A stretch of DNA of 12,631 nucleotides, taken from an uncultured Oscillospiraceae bacterium (lineage in GTDB: Bacteria; Bacillota; Clostridia; Oscillospirales; Acutalibacteraceae). The notes below the pieces were generated by a model, which did no database searches, was not told the DNA's origin, and saw only the letters and a program-made list of their open reading frames with translations. The translations under genes and the position numbers were made by a program. Positions 1 to 6,695 of this stretch are shown one piece after another. Positions within the stretch are counted from its first letter, which is position 1, and the number at the start of each line of letters is the position of its first letter. The stretch is taken from assembly GCA_905200265.1 (NCBI GenBank), contig CAJKJS010000018.1, forward strand, positions 1 through 12,631, in the 5' to 3' direction.

Positions 1-303
1 TTCGTCGGCCATCGCCCGGGCTTTGCGCGCCGCCGCTATCGGGTTGGCTGCGCCCATGTTGGTGATAATGGTGACCGGATGCTCTTTGAGCGCCGGCAAA
101 ATATGGGCCATACGATAGGTAAACAGCGGGTTGTATCCCTTTTCGGGATCGCCGAGTTTTTCCAGCTGGGCCAGGGCGATGGTGCGTTCTGCCAGGCATT
201 CGAAAATCAGATACGAAAGATTCCCCCGGTGGATCAGGTCAACAGCGGGTTCAATGCGGTCACCGCCGTACCCGGCGCCGGAACCAATGCGAAGGGTTTT
301 CAT
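1..303 (-). CDS. AtuA-family (DUF1446) protein, N-terminal part
   Basis: Partial gene: 101 codons from an ATG at 303 run leftward off the window edge. The translation begins MKTLRIGSGAGYGGDRIEPA, continues with the block FECLAERTIALAQ at about residues 34-46, and has ITNMGAANP at about 80-88. These glycine-rich and ECLAERT blocks are typical of the amino end of the AtuA/DUF1446 family. The family is named for the acyclic terpene utilization locus of Pseudomonas, but its reaction is not established and most Firmicute members have no known substrate. A good ribosome site (GAAAGGAG) lies about 9 bases before the ATG, inside the last codons of the upstream hydrolase gene. The two genes are separated by one base and almost certainly share one message. 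Family call is confident; function is not. Confidence 0.85.
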   Translation of the reverse strand, partial: MKTLRIGSGAGYGGDRIEPAVDLIHRGNLSYLIFECLAERTIALAQLEKLGDPEKGYNPLFTYRMAHILPALKEHPVTIITNMGAANPIAAARKARAMADE

Positions 304-304
304 T

Positions 305-1969
305 TTAACAGGACTCCTTTCGGGGCAGGGCCGGTGCTTCCACCGGCAAAATCACACGGGACGGCGTGTTGCCGCCGGACAAGATAGTCTGATGGGCGGG
401 GACGGTCTCGGTCTGCTCCGACCACAGGCCTGCCTGGTTGCTGTGCACGGCGTATTCGGGAAAGTTGGAGGATGCAATATCCAGCCGCAGCCGCTCGCCT
501 TTGTGCAGGCAGTAGGCTACGTCCCACAGGTCCATCGATACTTTTCGCACCGTGCCCGGGGTATAGGGCTCCTCATGGGCCAGGGTGACGATCGACCCCC
601 GCAGGTAGTAGGCTTCCCCGTCGGGGGTGACTTCCATCAGCCGGGCGGTAAAGGCCGTGTCGGGCGCGTCGCTTTTCACATACAGCTCGACGCGAATGCG
701 CCCGAGGATGGTTTTCTCCTCCGATAGGGGCGCAGACTGGAACGATAGGACATCCTTCCGCCAACCGGGTTCGGGCTGGCGCAGGGACCCGACTTCCTGT
801 CCTGTAGCAAACAGGGATTCGGCCCCGTGGGTGAAAATGGGATTTTGCGGGTCATAGACATAGTGGTTTTCGCCCGATTGTTCCGGCGCCTGAGGCACAA
901 GAGCCCCGGAAGCCGACAGGTATAGGCTCATACTGTCCATGCCGGTGGGATAAGAGGGGAAGTGCCGCCAGGCGTCCGCCCCGATCACATACCAGTCCAC
1001 CCGGCGCGGCGGCAATTCTTTTCGCCACAGGGTTTCTTCAAACCAGTCGAGCATTTGGTGCACTTCATTATTTTGCAGGTTTTTCTGCACTTTCCCTTCG
1101 GCGCAGGGGCCAAAGCCATGGTTCCAGCACCCGATAATGAGCCGGCTGTGAGCCGCTGCTTGGGAAGACAAATGGTGGTATGTTTCCATAGCGCTGCCCA
1201 GGTGGTGGTCATACCATCCTTCGACGATGCATACCGGCACTTTCAGCCGCTCCGGCGCTCCGGCCAGAAATCCCCAATACCCTTTTTGCCAGTAGGGATC
1301 GCTGCGGTGGGGGTTACTTACCCATTCCCGGTACCAGGGAAGGGCGCCGCCCCACAGAGCTTCGTCTACCCGGTTGTGAGGGCGATATAAGCATGAAGTC
1401 TGATAATCGGCGTCAATCGGCCGCCCGGCGTTGCCCATGGCCCAGGCGGTGAGAATATCGTGGCGGAACATGCCGCTTTGGTAGGCGGAGGTAAACCGCT
1501 CCGTACCGTAATGGGAAAGCAGCATGGAACGCACTTTTTCCGGCAGCACGCCGGTAATGGCCCATCCGGTATTGGCAAGATACGAGCATCCCCAGTACCC
1601 GATGTCGGACACCCAGGAAAGGGCATTGACCCACCGGATGAAATCGGCGCCGTCGTCCGCTTCGTTTACGTTGGGTTCCCACATCCCTTCACTGCCGCCG
1701 GTGCCCCGGCAAAACTGGCAGATATACCCGTACCCCCGTTTTGCCAGTTCCTGGCCGTGGGTGCGGTAGCTGTCTTCCCCCTGGGGATAGCAACTACGCT
1801 GCACAATGACCGGGAAGGGGCCGGCCCCTTTAGGGCGATACCAAAAGGTGCGCAGGTTTATGCTGTCATGGCAGGGTACCCAGGTTTCCCCCGATTCCGT
1901 TTCCTTCTGCCGTACCGGTACGCCGCTGCTACGGTAGCTTTGGCGAATGGTTTCACAGGCGTCACTCAT
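305..1969 (-). CDS. CocE/NonD family alpha/beta hydrolase
   Basis: A 554-residue protein of the X-Pro dipeptidyl-peptidase-like (S15/CocE) hydrolase group, which cleaves esters or amides using a Ser-Asp-His triad. An alpha/beta-hydrolase core covers about residues 25-300 and a beta-rich C-terminal domain covers about 310-545. Seen in the sequence: CRGTGGSEG at 87-95, the nucleophile elbow GCSYLA with Ser129, the acid in GWYDHH (Asp254) and the base in CWNHG (His284). The elbow ends in Ala where most relatives have Gly. No signal peptide is evident, so a cytoplasmic enzyme is likely. The ATG at 1969 follows a GGGAGG site with 7-base spacing. It is the first gene of a leftward operon with the AtuA-family gene. 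A LacI-type operator covers its promoter, so it is probably induced by a small molecule. Its natural substrate cannot be read from the sequence; carboxylesterase or acyl-peptide hydrolase are both possible. Confidence 0.88.
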   Translation of the reverse strand: MSDACETIRQSYRSSGVPVRQKETESGETWVPCHDSINLRTFWYRPKGAGPFPVIVQRSCYPQGEDSYRTHGQELAKRGYGYICQFCRGTGGSEGMWEPNVNEADDGADFIRWVNALSWVSDIGYWGCSYLANTGWAITGVLPEKVRSMLLSHYGTERFTSAYQSGMFRHDILTAWAMGNAGRPIDADYQTSCLYRPHNRVDEALWGGALPWYREWVSNPHRSDPYWQKGYWGFLAGAPERLKVPVCIVEGWYDHHLGSAMETYHHLSSQAAAHSRLIIGCWNHGFGPCAEGKVQKNLQNNEVHQMLDWFEETLWRKELPPRRVDWYVIGADAWRHFPSYPTGMDSMSLYLSASGALVPQAPEQSGENHYVYDPQNPIFTHGAESLFATGQEVGSLRQPEPGWRKDVLSFQSAPLSEEKTILGRIRVELYVKSDAPDTAFTARLMEVTPDGEAYYLRGSIVTLAHEEPYTPGTVRKVSMDLWDVAYCLHKGERLRLDIASSNFPEYAVHSNQAGLWSEQTETVPAHQTILSGGNTPSRVILPVEAPALPRKESC

Positions 1970-2016
1970 ATGAAATCCTCCCTGTTCCGGTCCTGCGATG
2001 GGGGCCGGTTTTGATT

Positions 2017-2036
2017 TTAGTATAACGTTATACTAA
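2017..2036. promoter_or_regulatory. Palindromic operator, probable LacI-family repressor site
   Basis: A 20-base perfect inverted repeat, TTAGTATAACGTTATACTAA, with a central CG step. LacI-family proteins typically bind symmetric sites of this size with a central CpG into which a leucine of the hinge helix inserts. The neighbouring LacI-family gene (2121-3113) encodes that hinge leucine. The site overlaps the -10 region of the leftward hydrolase promoter and lies just upstream of the repressor's own promoter. That this repressor binds here is inferred from position and symmetry. Confidence 0.82.
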
Positions 2037-2047
2037 TCGAGTGTCAA
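2019..2047 (-). promoter_or_regulatory. Promoter of the hydrolase-atuA operon
   Basis: On the minus strand TTGACA (2042-2047) is followed after exactly 17 bases by TATACT (2019-2024), a near-perfect sigma-A promoter. The predicted start lies about 40 bases before the hydrolase ATG. The -10 box and most of the spacer lie inside the palindrome at 2017-2036, so a bound repressor would block RNA polymerase directly. Confidence 0.85.
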
Positions 2048-2056
2048 GCGGTTTTC

Positions 2057-2085
2057 TTGACTTTTTACCCGCCCCCCGGTACAAT
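2057..2085 (+). promoter_or_regulatory. Promoter of the LacI-family gene
   Basis: TTGACT (2057-2062), 17-base spacer, TACAAT (2080-2085), followed by the repressor start codon at 2121. Its -35 box is back to back with the -35 box of the leftward promoter, only 9 bases apart, so two polymerases could hardly occupy both at once. The operator is 20 bases upstream of this -35 box, which leaves autoregulation open. Confidence 0.82.
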
Positions 2086-2120
2086 GAGGGCAGCGACCAC
2101 TGAAAAAGGGGGCATTTGGC

Positions 2121-3113
2121 ATGGCCACGGTACGGGATGTAGCAAGAAAAGCGGGGGTTTCGCCCAGCACGGCGTCAATTGTGCTGGCGGGTAAAGCGCA
2201 GCAGCGCCATATCTCCGATAAAACCCGGCTCAAAGTGGAACAGGCCGCCCGGGAACTGGGATACCGGCCCAGTGTGGAAGCCCGCTTTTTGCGGGGACAA
2301 AAGGGAACAGGGCCGCTGCGGCTGGCACTCTTTTGGGCCGATGACCGGCGAGTGGTTTTTCTCACCCGTTTTTTGCAGGGAGCCTTTCCCTCATTGCCCG
2401 AGGAAGATATGACCCTGGAAGTGCAACCCTATTCTCCCGGCCATCTGGCGGAAAACCCCGAATTTTTAGGGGGTGGACGGTTTCACGCCGCGATTCTGGC
2501 CAATGCCGCCCCGGGAGATCTGGCGTGGCTGGAAGCGCATCCACCGGTTTTTCCCGTGGTGATTTATAACCGGCGGGTCAAAGGGTTTGTGTGCGTGTGC
2601 GCTGACGACGGACAAATTGGCAAAACGGCCGCCGATGCGTTATTGCAAAAGGGCAAGCACCGCCCCGGCGTGATCACAGCCCGGGCCCGGTATGCCGAGA
2701 TTGCCCGCCGGGACGACAGTTTTGCCCAACATATGGCCAAAGCCGGCTATGCGGTGCCGCCCAAACGATGGGTGCAGGAGGAAAACAGCATCAGCGGGGG
2801 CGAACGTGCCTGCGAAAAACTGCTACCATACCGGCCGGATTGCCTGTTTTGCTGTTCCGACGCCATGGCGTATGGTGCCCTGCGAGTGCTGCACCGGCGG
2901 GGGCTGCGGGTGCCCGGCGATGTGGCGGTATTGTCGGTGGGCAACGGCGACCCGGATTACCGGGGAGCGTGTTTAGTGCCGCTGACAGCGGTGCCTGTAC
3001 CCATCGAAGAGATGGCCAAACAGTGTGTGAAACTGGCCGGCCGGCTGCTGCGCCGGGAAAAGGCCGAAAGCGTAAAAGTGACGGCTCCGCTGCAAGAGCG
3101 GGACTCGCTGTGA
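2121..3113 (+). CDS. LacI-family transcriptional regulator
   Basis: A 330-residue repressor of normal family length. Residues 1-25 (ATVRDVARKAGVSPSTAS...) are the classic LacI-type helix-turn-helix, and residues 48-60 (GYRPSVEARFLRG) are the hinge helix with the DNA-intercalating Leu57. The rest, about 65-325, is a periplasmic-binding-protein-like effector domain, including the C-terminal block VPGDVAVLSVGNGD. A purine-rich ribosome site (AAAAAGGGGG) precedes the ATG by 8 bases. It is divergent from the hydrolase-atuA operon with a palindromic operator between them, so control of that operon is the most likely role. The effector is unknown; a sugar is common in the family but the target genes do not look like sugar catabolism. 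The downstream dehydrogenase follows closely enough to be co-transcribed. Confidence 0.93.
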   Translation: MATVRDVARKAGVSPSTASIVLAGKAQQRHISDKTRLKVEQAARELGYRPSVEARFLRGQKGTGPLRLALFWADDRRVVFLTRFLQGAFPSLPEEDMTLEVQPYSPGHLAENPEFLGGGRFHAAILANAAPGDLAWLEAHPPVFPVVIYNRRVKGFVCVCADDGQIGKTAADALLQKGKHRPGVITARARYAEIARRDDSFAQHMAKAGYAVPPKRWVQEENSISGGERACEKLLPYRPDCLFCCSDAMAYGALRVLHRRGLRVPGDVAVLSVGNGDPDYRGACLVPLTAVPVPIEEMAKQCVKLAGRLLRREKAESVKVTAPLQERDSL

Positions 3114-3135
3114 CAAAATGAAAGGGAGCGAAAGC

Positions 3136-3906
3136 ATGAGAATTGCCATTGTAACCGGGGCAACCGGCGGAATTGGAAAAGAATATGTGCGCCAGCTGGG
3201 ACAGAAAAACGATATCGATGAAATCTGGGCCGTGGCCCGGCGGGAAGAACAGCTGAAAAAACTGGGGGAACTAACTTCGGTACCGGTGCGGCCGGTGATG
3301 CTGGATTTATCGGATGAAGGCGCCTATGAAGCATTTGGCGCGCTGCTACAGGAGGAAAAGCCCGATATCCGGTATCTGATCAATAACGCAGGTTTTGGGA
3401 AATTCTGCCGTACGGAAGAAGTGGACGAAAAGACCTGCATGCGCATGATCGACGTGAACTGTAAAGCCGTGGTGGCGCTGTGCCTGCGGGCCTTGCCGTA
3501 CCTGACTCCGGGCAGCAAGGTCATCAACACGGCGTCGGCCTCGGCGTTCCAGCCGCTGCCGTATATCAACCTGTACGGGTCGACGAAAGTGTTTGTGCGC
3601 AATTTCTCCAGGGCGCTGAACCGGGAATGGAAAAATAGAGGCATTACCGTTACGGCCGTATGCCCGTACTGGGTGAAGACCGATTTCTTTGAAACGGCCC
3701 ACCAGCACGAAGGGAACCGCATTATTACGAAGTACGAAGTGCTGTATGATCCGAAAGACGTGGTCAAAAAAGCGCTGCGCGATGCGGACAAAGGCAAAGA
3801 TATGTCGGCATTGGGACTTATCAATAAGGCCCAGCATGTGGCGGTCAAATTGCTGCCCCAAAGTCTTGTGATGGACATGTGGCTGCGGCGGCAAAAATTA
3901 TCGTAA
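3136..3906 (+). CDS. Short-chain dehydrogenase/reductase (SDR)
   Basis: A 256-residue classical SDR that would use NAD(P)(H) to interconvert an alcohol and a ketone or aldehyde. Seen in the sequence: nucleotide-binding TGATGGIG at residues 7-14, LINNAG at 81-86, catalytic Ser134 (NTAS), and Tyr147 with Lys151 in the YxxxK motif (YGSTK). I chose the ATG at 3136, not the in-frame one at 3118, because AGGGAG sits 8 bases before it and the Rossmann strand (MRIAIVTGA) begins there; the upstream start would add six residues of no family character. It lies 22 bases after the LacI-family stop with no visible promoter between, so it is probably co-transcribed with the repressor. The substrate is unknown. 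Confidence 0.9.
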   Translation: MRIAIVTGATGGIGKEYVRQLGQKNDIDEIWAVARREEQLKKLGELTSVPVRPVMLDLSDEGAYEAFGALLQEEKPDIRYLINNAGFGKFCRTEEVDEKTCMRMIDVNCKAVVALCLRALPYLTPGSKVINTASASAFQPLPYINLYGSTKVFVRNFSRALNREWKNRGITVTAVCPYWVKTDFFETAHQHEGNRIITKYEVLYDPKDVVKKALRDADKGKDMSALGLINKAQHVAVKLLPQSLVMDMWLRRQKLS

Positions 3907-3921
3907 AGAGGTTCAAGGGGT

Positions 3922-4476
3922 ATGCAGGAATTAAGGGAACAATTTTACCGGCCATATTTAACACCAGGAGAATTTGTCGTGTGGCAGGGACGTCCGGAAA
4001 AGGGCAATTTGTTTATGCCCACCGATCTCTTTATACTGTTCTTTTCGATTTTCTGGCTGGGTTTTGCGCTATTTTGGGAATATATGGCGTTTATCGGCGG
4101 AGCTCCACTGCCGTTTTTGCTGTTTGGGGCGCCATTTGTTTTAATCGGCCTGTATTTGCTCTTTGGGCGTTTTATCCAGAAAATCTGGATGCGCAAACGG
4201 ACGTTTTACGTGGTGACGAATCGGCGCATTCTGGTGAAAGCCGGCAATAAATTAAATATTGTCAACGGCTGGGACCTGCCGCCCATGGAAATTAAATTCC
4301 ATAATAACGGCAACGGTACCATTTGGTTCCCGGAAAGCTACTATACGTCCCGTGGGAGCCGCATTAGTTCTCGCGTGACCATCGAAAATGTGGCCGATGT
4401 GGCGAGAGTGCAGGCGGCCATCGAGCAGATGGAAAAAGAACCCCCGGCGTATGACGAATCGCAGGGGCCCTACTAA
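3922..4476 (+). CDS. Small membrane protein with bacterial PH-like domain
   Basis: A 184-residue protein of unknown function. Residues 14-28 (PGEFVVWQGRPEKGN) form the lead-in common in membrane proteins with bacterial PH domains. Two strongly hydrophobic stretches at about 35-57 and 63-83 are likely membrane helices. They are followed by a basic RKRTF and the block YVVTNRRILV at about 96-105, a hallmark of bacterial PH-like domains. The C-terminus (about 165-184) is polar and acidic. The gene starts 15 bases after the SDR stop, with AAGAGG as a possible ribosome site, and is the last gene before a strong terminator. The PH-like call rests on this one motif and the topology; the cellular role is not predictable. 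Confidence 0.72.
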   Translation: MQELREQFYRPYLTPGEFVVWQGRPEKGNLFMPTDLFILFFSIFWLGFALFWEYMAFIGGAPLPFLLFGAPFVLIGLYLLFGRFIQKIWMRKRTFYVVTNRRILVKAGNKLNIVNGWDLPPMEIKFHNNGNGTIWFPESYYTSRGSRISSRVTIENVADVARVQAAIEQMEKEPPAYDESQGPY

Positions 4477-4490
4477 AACGAATAAAAAAA

Positions 4491-4529
4491 ACCGGAAGAA
4501 CCACAGGCAAAACGGTTCTTCCGGTTTTT
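4491..4529. terminator. Bidirectional intrinsic terminator
   Basis: A 12-base-pair perfect stem (ACCGGAAGAACC at 4491-4502 with its complement at 4514-4525) and an 11-base loop. It has an A-run on its left and a T-run on its right. It lies between the convergent PH-like gene and coaBC and gives U-tracts on both strands (four U's, then more, rightward; at least seven leftward), so it should stop both messages. Confidence 0.9.
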
Positions 4530-4534
4530 CTATT

Positions 4535-5734
4535 TTATGTTTCGTCTTTCAGCCGCAACAGCGCGTCCAGCAGCCGGTGGGCGGCTTCTTCTTTGGAAAG
4601 CAAGGGGAGTTCTTCTTCTCCCTGCCGGGTAATCAGGGTGAGCACGTTAGTATCCACCGCAAAACCTGCGCCGGGCACTTTGACATTGTTAGCGGCGATC
4701 AGGTCAAGGTTTTTCTTTTCCAGTTTGCGCCGGGAGTTTACGAGCATGTCTTTTGTTTCCATGGAAAACCCGCACAGGACCTGTCCCGGGCGGCGGTGTT
4801 GCCCGAGATAGCCCAGGATATCCTGGGTACGGGTCAGCGGGATGGCCATATCGCCGTCGTGCTTTTTAATCTTGTCGTCCGCAACGGTAACGGGCCGGTA
4901 ATCGGCCACGGCGGCGGCTTTAATGATAAGATCGGCCTTTTCGGCTCGGGTGGTTACTTCCCGGAACATGTCATCAGCGGATTCAACCGGTACTGTTTCT
5001 ACAAACAGCGGAGCGGAAAGCGCCGTGGGGCCGCTGATCAATGTGACTTTCGCGCCGCGGTCGGCAGCCGCCCGGGCAATGGCATATCCCATTTTCCCGG
5101 TCGAACGGTTCGTGAGATACCGCACCGGGTCAATGGATTCCCGGGTAGGACCGGCGGTGATCAGTACCCGTAGCCCTTGCATGTCGTGAGGGTATGCGAG
5201 GGTGTGAAGGATATGGTCAAGGAGCGTTTCGGGTTCCGGCAGCTTCCCGGCGCCGGTGTCGCCGCACGCCAGGTATCCGCTGGCCGGGGTGATGACCTCC
5301 CAGCCAAAGCGGGTGAGGGTTTTCAGATTTTCTTTCGTGACAGGGTTTTCATACATGCGGGTGTTCATGGCCGGGGCAATGAGTTTCGGACAGGTGCATG
5401 CCAGCGCCGTGGTCGTGAGCATGTCGTCCGCAATGCCATGGGCCAATTTGGCGCAGACATTAGCGGTCGCCGGGGCCACCAGCAGCAGATCGGCTTTTTT
5501 GGCCAGTGCCACGTGTTCCACTTGCCAGGGGAAATTGCGGTCGAAAGTATCGACACACACCCGGTTTCCGGTGAGCTGTTCGAAAATGACGGGGCTCATC
5601 ATTTTGGTGGCGTTTTCCGTCATGAGCACGTGCACGTCGGCCCCCTGTTTTTTCAGCGCGGAACACAGCGACGCGGCTTTATAGATGGCGATGCTGCTAG
5701 ATACTCCCAGCAGCACACATTTTTGTTTGAGCAT
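4535..5734 (-). CDS. coaBC: Bifunctional CoaBC (PPCS/PPCDC)
   Basis: A 399-residue bifunctional enzyme. It joins cysteine to 4'-phosphopantothenate (CoaB, nucleotide-dependent) and decarboxylates the product to 4'-phosphopantetheine (CoaC, flavin-dependent). The CoaC domain covers about residues 1-185: a flavoprotein start (VLLGVSSSIAIYKA), active-site His74 in VEHVALAK, the PAMNTRMYENP motif (121-131) and Cys157 in GYLACGDTGAG. The CoaB domain covers about 187-399: ITAGPTRESIDPVRY, NRSTGKMGYA, AAAVADYRP (273-281), the KIKK loop and AANNV. Length is normal for the fusion. The ATG at 5734 follows AAGGAGG with 10-base spacing. It is divergent from an ECF transporter gene and the coaX pair, so the locus covers several successive CoA steps. 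Confidence 0.97.
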   Translation of the reverse strand: MLKQKCVLLGVSSSIAIYKAASLCSALKKQGADVHVLMTENATKMMSPVIFEQLTGNRVCVDTFDRNFPWQVEHVALAKKADLLLVAPATANVCAKLAHGIADDMLTTTALACTCPKLIAPAMNTRMYENPVTKENLKTLTRFGWEVITPASGYLACGDTGAGKLPEPETLLDHILHTLAYPHDMQGLRVLITAGPTRESIDPVRYLTNRSTGKMGYAIARAAADRGAKVTLISGPTALSAPLFVETVPVESADDMFREVTTRAEKADLIIKAAAVADYRPVTVADDKIKKHDGDMAIPLTRTQDILGYLGQHRRPGQVLCGFSMETKDMLVNSRRKLEKKNLDLIAANNVKVPGAGFAVDTNVLTLITRQGEEELPLLSKEEAAHRLLDALLRLKDET

Positions 5735-5775
5735 AAGAAAAAGCCTCCTTTCAAAAGCGGTAGAAAGCTAGTTTT

Positions 5776-5804
5776 AGTATACCACAATTCCCCCGGGGCG
5801 TAAA
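5776..5804 (-). promoter_or_regulatory. Promoter of coaBC
   Basis: On the minus strand TTTACG (5799-5804), 17 bases, then a good -10 TATACT (5776-5781), about 40 bases before the coaBC start. The -35 box is weak and the -10 strong. Only 12 bases separate it from the -35 box of the divergent ECF promoter. Confidence 0.7.
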
Positions 5805-5816
5805 CCGGCGCGTACC

Positions 5817-5845
5817 TTGCTTTTTCGGGGGGAACATGCTATGAT
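5817..5845 (+). promoter_or_regulatory. Promoter of the ECF transporter/coaX set
   Basis: TTGCTT (5817-5822), 17-base spacer, TATGAT (5840-5845). It implies an untranslated leader of roughly 140 bases before the ATG at 5992, which contains the hairpin described next. Confidence 0.65.
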
Positions 5846-5854
5846 AAACCATAA

Positions 5855-5935
5855 CCGAAGCTTGCATTTTCCCCGTGCCGCCGGAACCGAAAAATCGGAA
5901 CGACAGGCACAAAAGTGGAAAAACGGGTCATTCGG
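5855..5935 (+). ncRNA. Structured 5' leader, possible cis-regulatory RNA
   Basis: The leader of the ECF gene can fold into one long interrupted hairpin made of nested helices. From outside in: CCGAA (5855-5859) with UUCGG (5931-5935); UUUUCC (5867-5872) with GGAAAA (5917-5922); GUGCC (5875-5879) with GGCAC (5906-5910); and CCGA (5887-5890) with UCGG (5895-5898), closed by an AAAA loop. A further CG/CG pair is possible at 5882-5883/5901-5902. Near-symmetric purine-rich internal loops lie between the helices. This suggests a ligand-responsive or protein-binding RNA controlling pantothenate uptake. I do not recognise a known class, and the pairing was worked out by hand. No terminator follows, so any control would be on translation or message stability. 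Confidence 0.4.
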
Positions 5936-5991
5936 CTCTTACATAACGCGCTGTATCAAACAAAACGAACAGCAGCAGGAGGAAACTGAAT

Positions 5992-6615
5992 ATGAAAAAA
6001 CAAAGGGACCGCATTGTGTTCATGGCCGAAATGGCGCTGCTCATCGCGCTGATTCTGCTGATGGCTTTTACGCCGATTGGGTACTTGCAAACCCCGTGGG
6101 GGCTGCAGATCACGTTTATCGTGGTACCGGTGGCGATTGGCGCCGTCGTTCTGGGCCCGGGAGCCGGGGCGGCATTGGGGCTGGTGTTTGGCCTTACCAG
6201 TTTTGCCAACGCCTTTACCAGCGCTATCGGGACAACCCTTATGCAGGAAAACGCCGTATACACCTTTATTTTGGCGGTAGTGCCGCGCATTCTGGTGGGG
6301 CTGCTGCCGGGGTTACTCTATGCCTTTTTGAAAAAGCACGACCGTACCCGTCTTATCGGGATGGCGGTATGCTGCCTGCTGACACCGGTCCTCAATACGG
6401 TTTTGTATATGACGACGCTGTATTTGCTTTTTGGCCAGACATGGCTGGGTGTCGCACAGGCAGCTGGGTATACCGGCGGCATGGGCGTAAACCTGCTTGG
6501 TTTTATGCTGGCTTCCGTAGCAGTCAACGGTGTAGCCGAAGCGGCTTCCTGCCTGATTTTGGGCACGGCGGCGTGCAAGGCACTGCAAAAAACGCTGAAT
6601 CGAAAAGCGGCCTGA
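5992..6615 (+). CDS. panT: ECF transporter S component, probably pantothenate-specific
   Basis: A 207-residue, very hydrophobic protein with about six membrane helices (roughly 8-26, 38-55, 57-75, 88-112, 121-146, 165-192). It has the size and layout of a substrate-binding S component of an energy-coupling factor vitamin transporter. Helix 1 has an AxxxA pattern (A15-A19) of the kind used to dock to EcfT, and FTPIGYLQT...GLQITFIVVPVAIGAVVLGP resembles the PanT-type signature. No EcfA or EcfT gene is nearby, as expected for S components sharing a common energizing module. Specificity for pantothenate is inferred mainly from flanking coaBC and two coaX genes. A strong site (AGGAGG at 5978-5983) precedes the ATG. 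A longer overlapping frame from 5817 is not credible. Confidence 0.85.
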   Translation: MKKQRDRIVFMAEMALLIALILLMAFTPIGYLQTPWGLQITFIVVPVAIGAVVLGPGAGAALGLVFGLTSFANAFTSAIGTTLMQENAVYTFILAVVPRILVGLLPGLLYAFLKKHDRTRLIGMAVCCLLTPVLNTVLYMTTLYLLFGQTWLGVAQAAGYTGGMGVNLLGFMLASVAVNGVAEAASCLILGTAACKALQKTLNRKAA

Positions 6616-6630
6616 CCGAAAAAGGGCCGC

Positions 6631-6673
6631 AGGGGGACTTTCCCGGTGCGGGGAAGCTCCCCCTTTGCTTTTT
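6631..6673 (+). terminator. Intercistronic hairpin, terminator or attenuator
   Basis: A GC-rich inverted repeat starts 15 bases after the panT stop. AGGGGGA (6631-6637) pairs with TCCCCCT (6658-6664), extended past one mismatch by CTT/AAG and further GC pairs, and is followed by an interrupted T-run (TTTGCTTTTT). I see no convincing promoter between it and the downstream peptidase gene, so it may reduce rather than abolish read-through, lowering expression of the downstream genes relative to panT. Confidence 0.55.
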
Positions 6674-6695
6674 GTGATGATAAAGGGGGAGACGT

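Noticed and set aside
1460..2014. A 184-codon rightward frame opposite the hydrolase gene
   Set aside because: Antisense shadow of a gene with a clear catalytic triad; it would also run into the operator region without a ribosome site.
3118..3135. Upstream ATG for the SDR gene at 3118
   Set aside because: The AGGGAG ribosome site lies within this stretch and serves the ATG at 3136, where the Rossmann fold begins.
5950..5973. GCTGT...ACAGC stem just before the panT ribosome site as a sequestering hairpin
   Set aside because: Five pairs with a 14-base A-rich loop is weak, and the AGGAGG itself stays unpaired.
5817..6677. A 286-codon rightward frame overlapping the panT leader and gene
   Set aside because: It begins inside the promoter and reads panT in the wrong frame; the 207-residue frame has proper membrane helices and a ribosome site.
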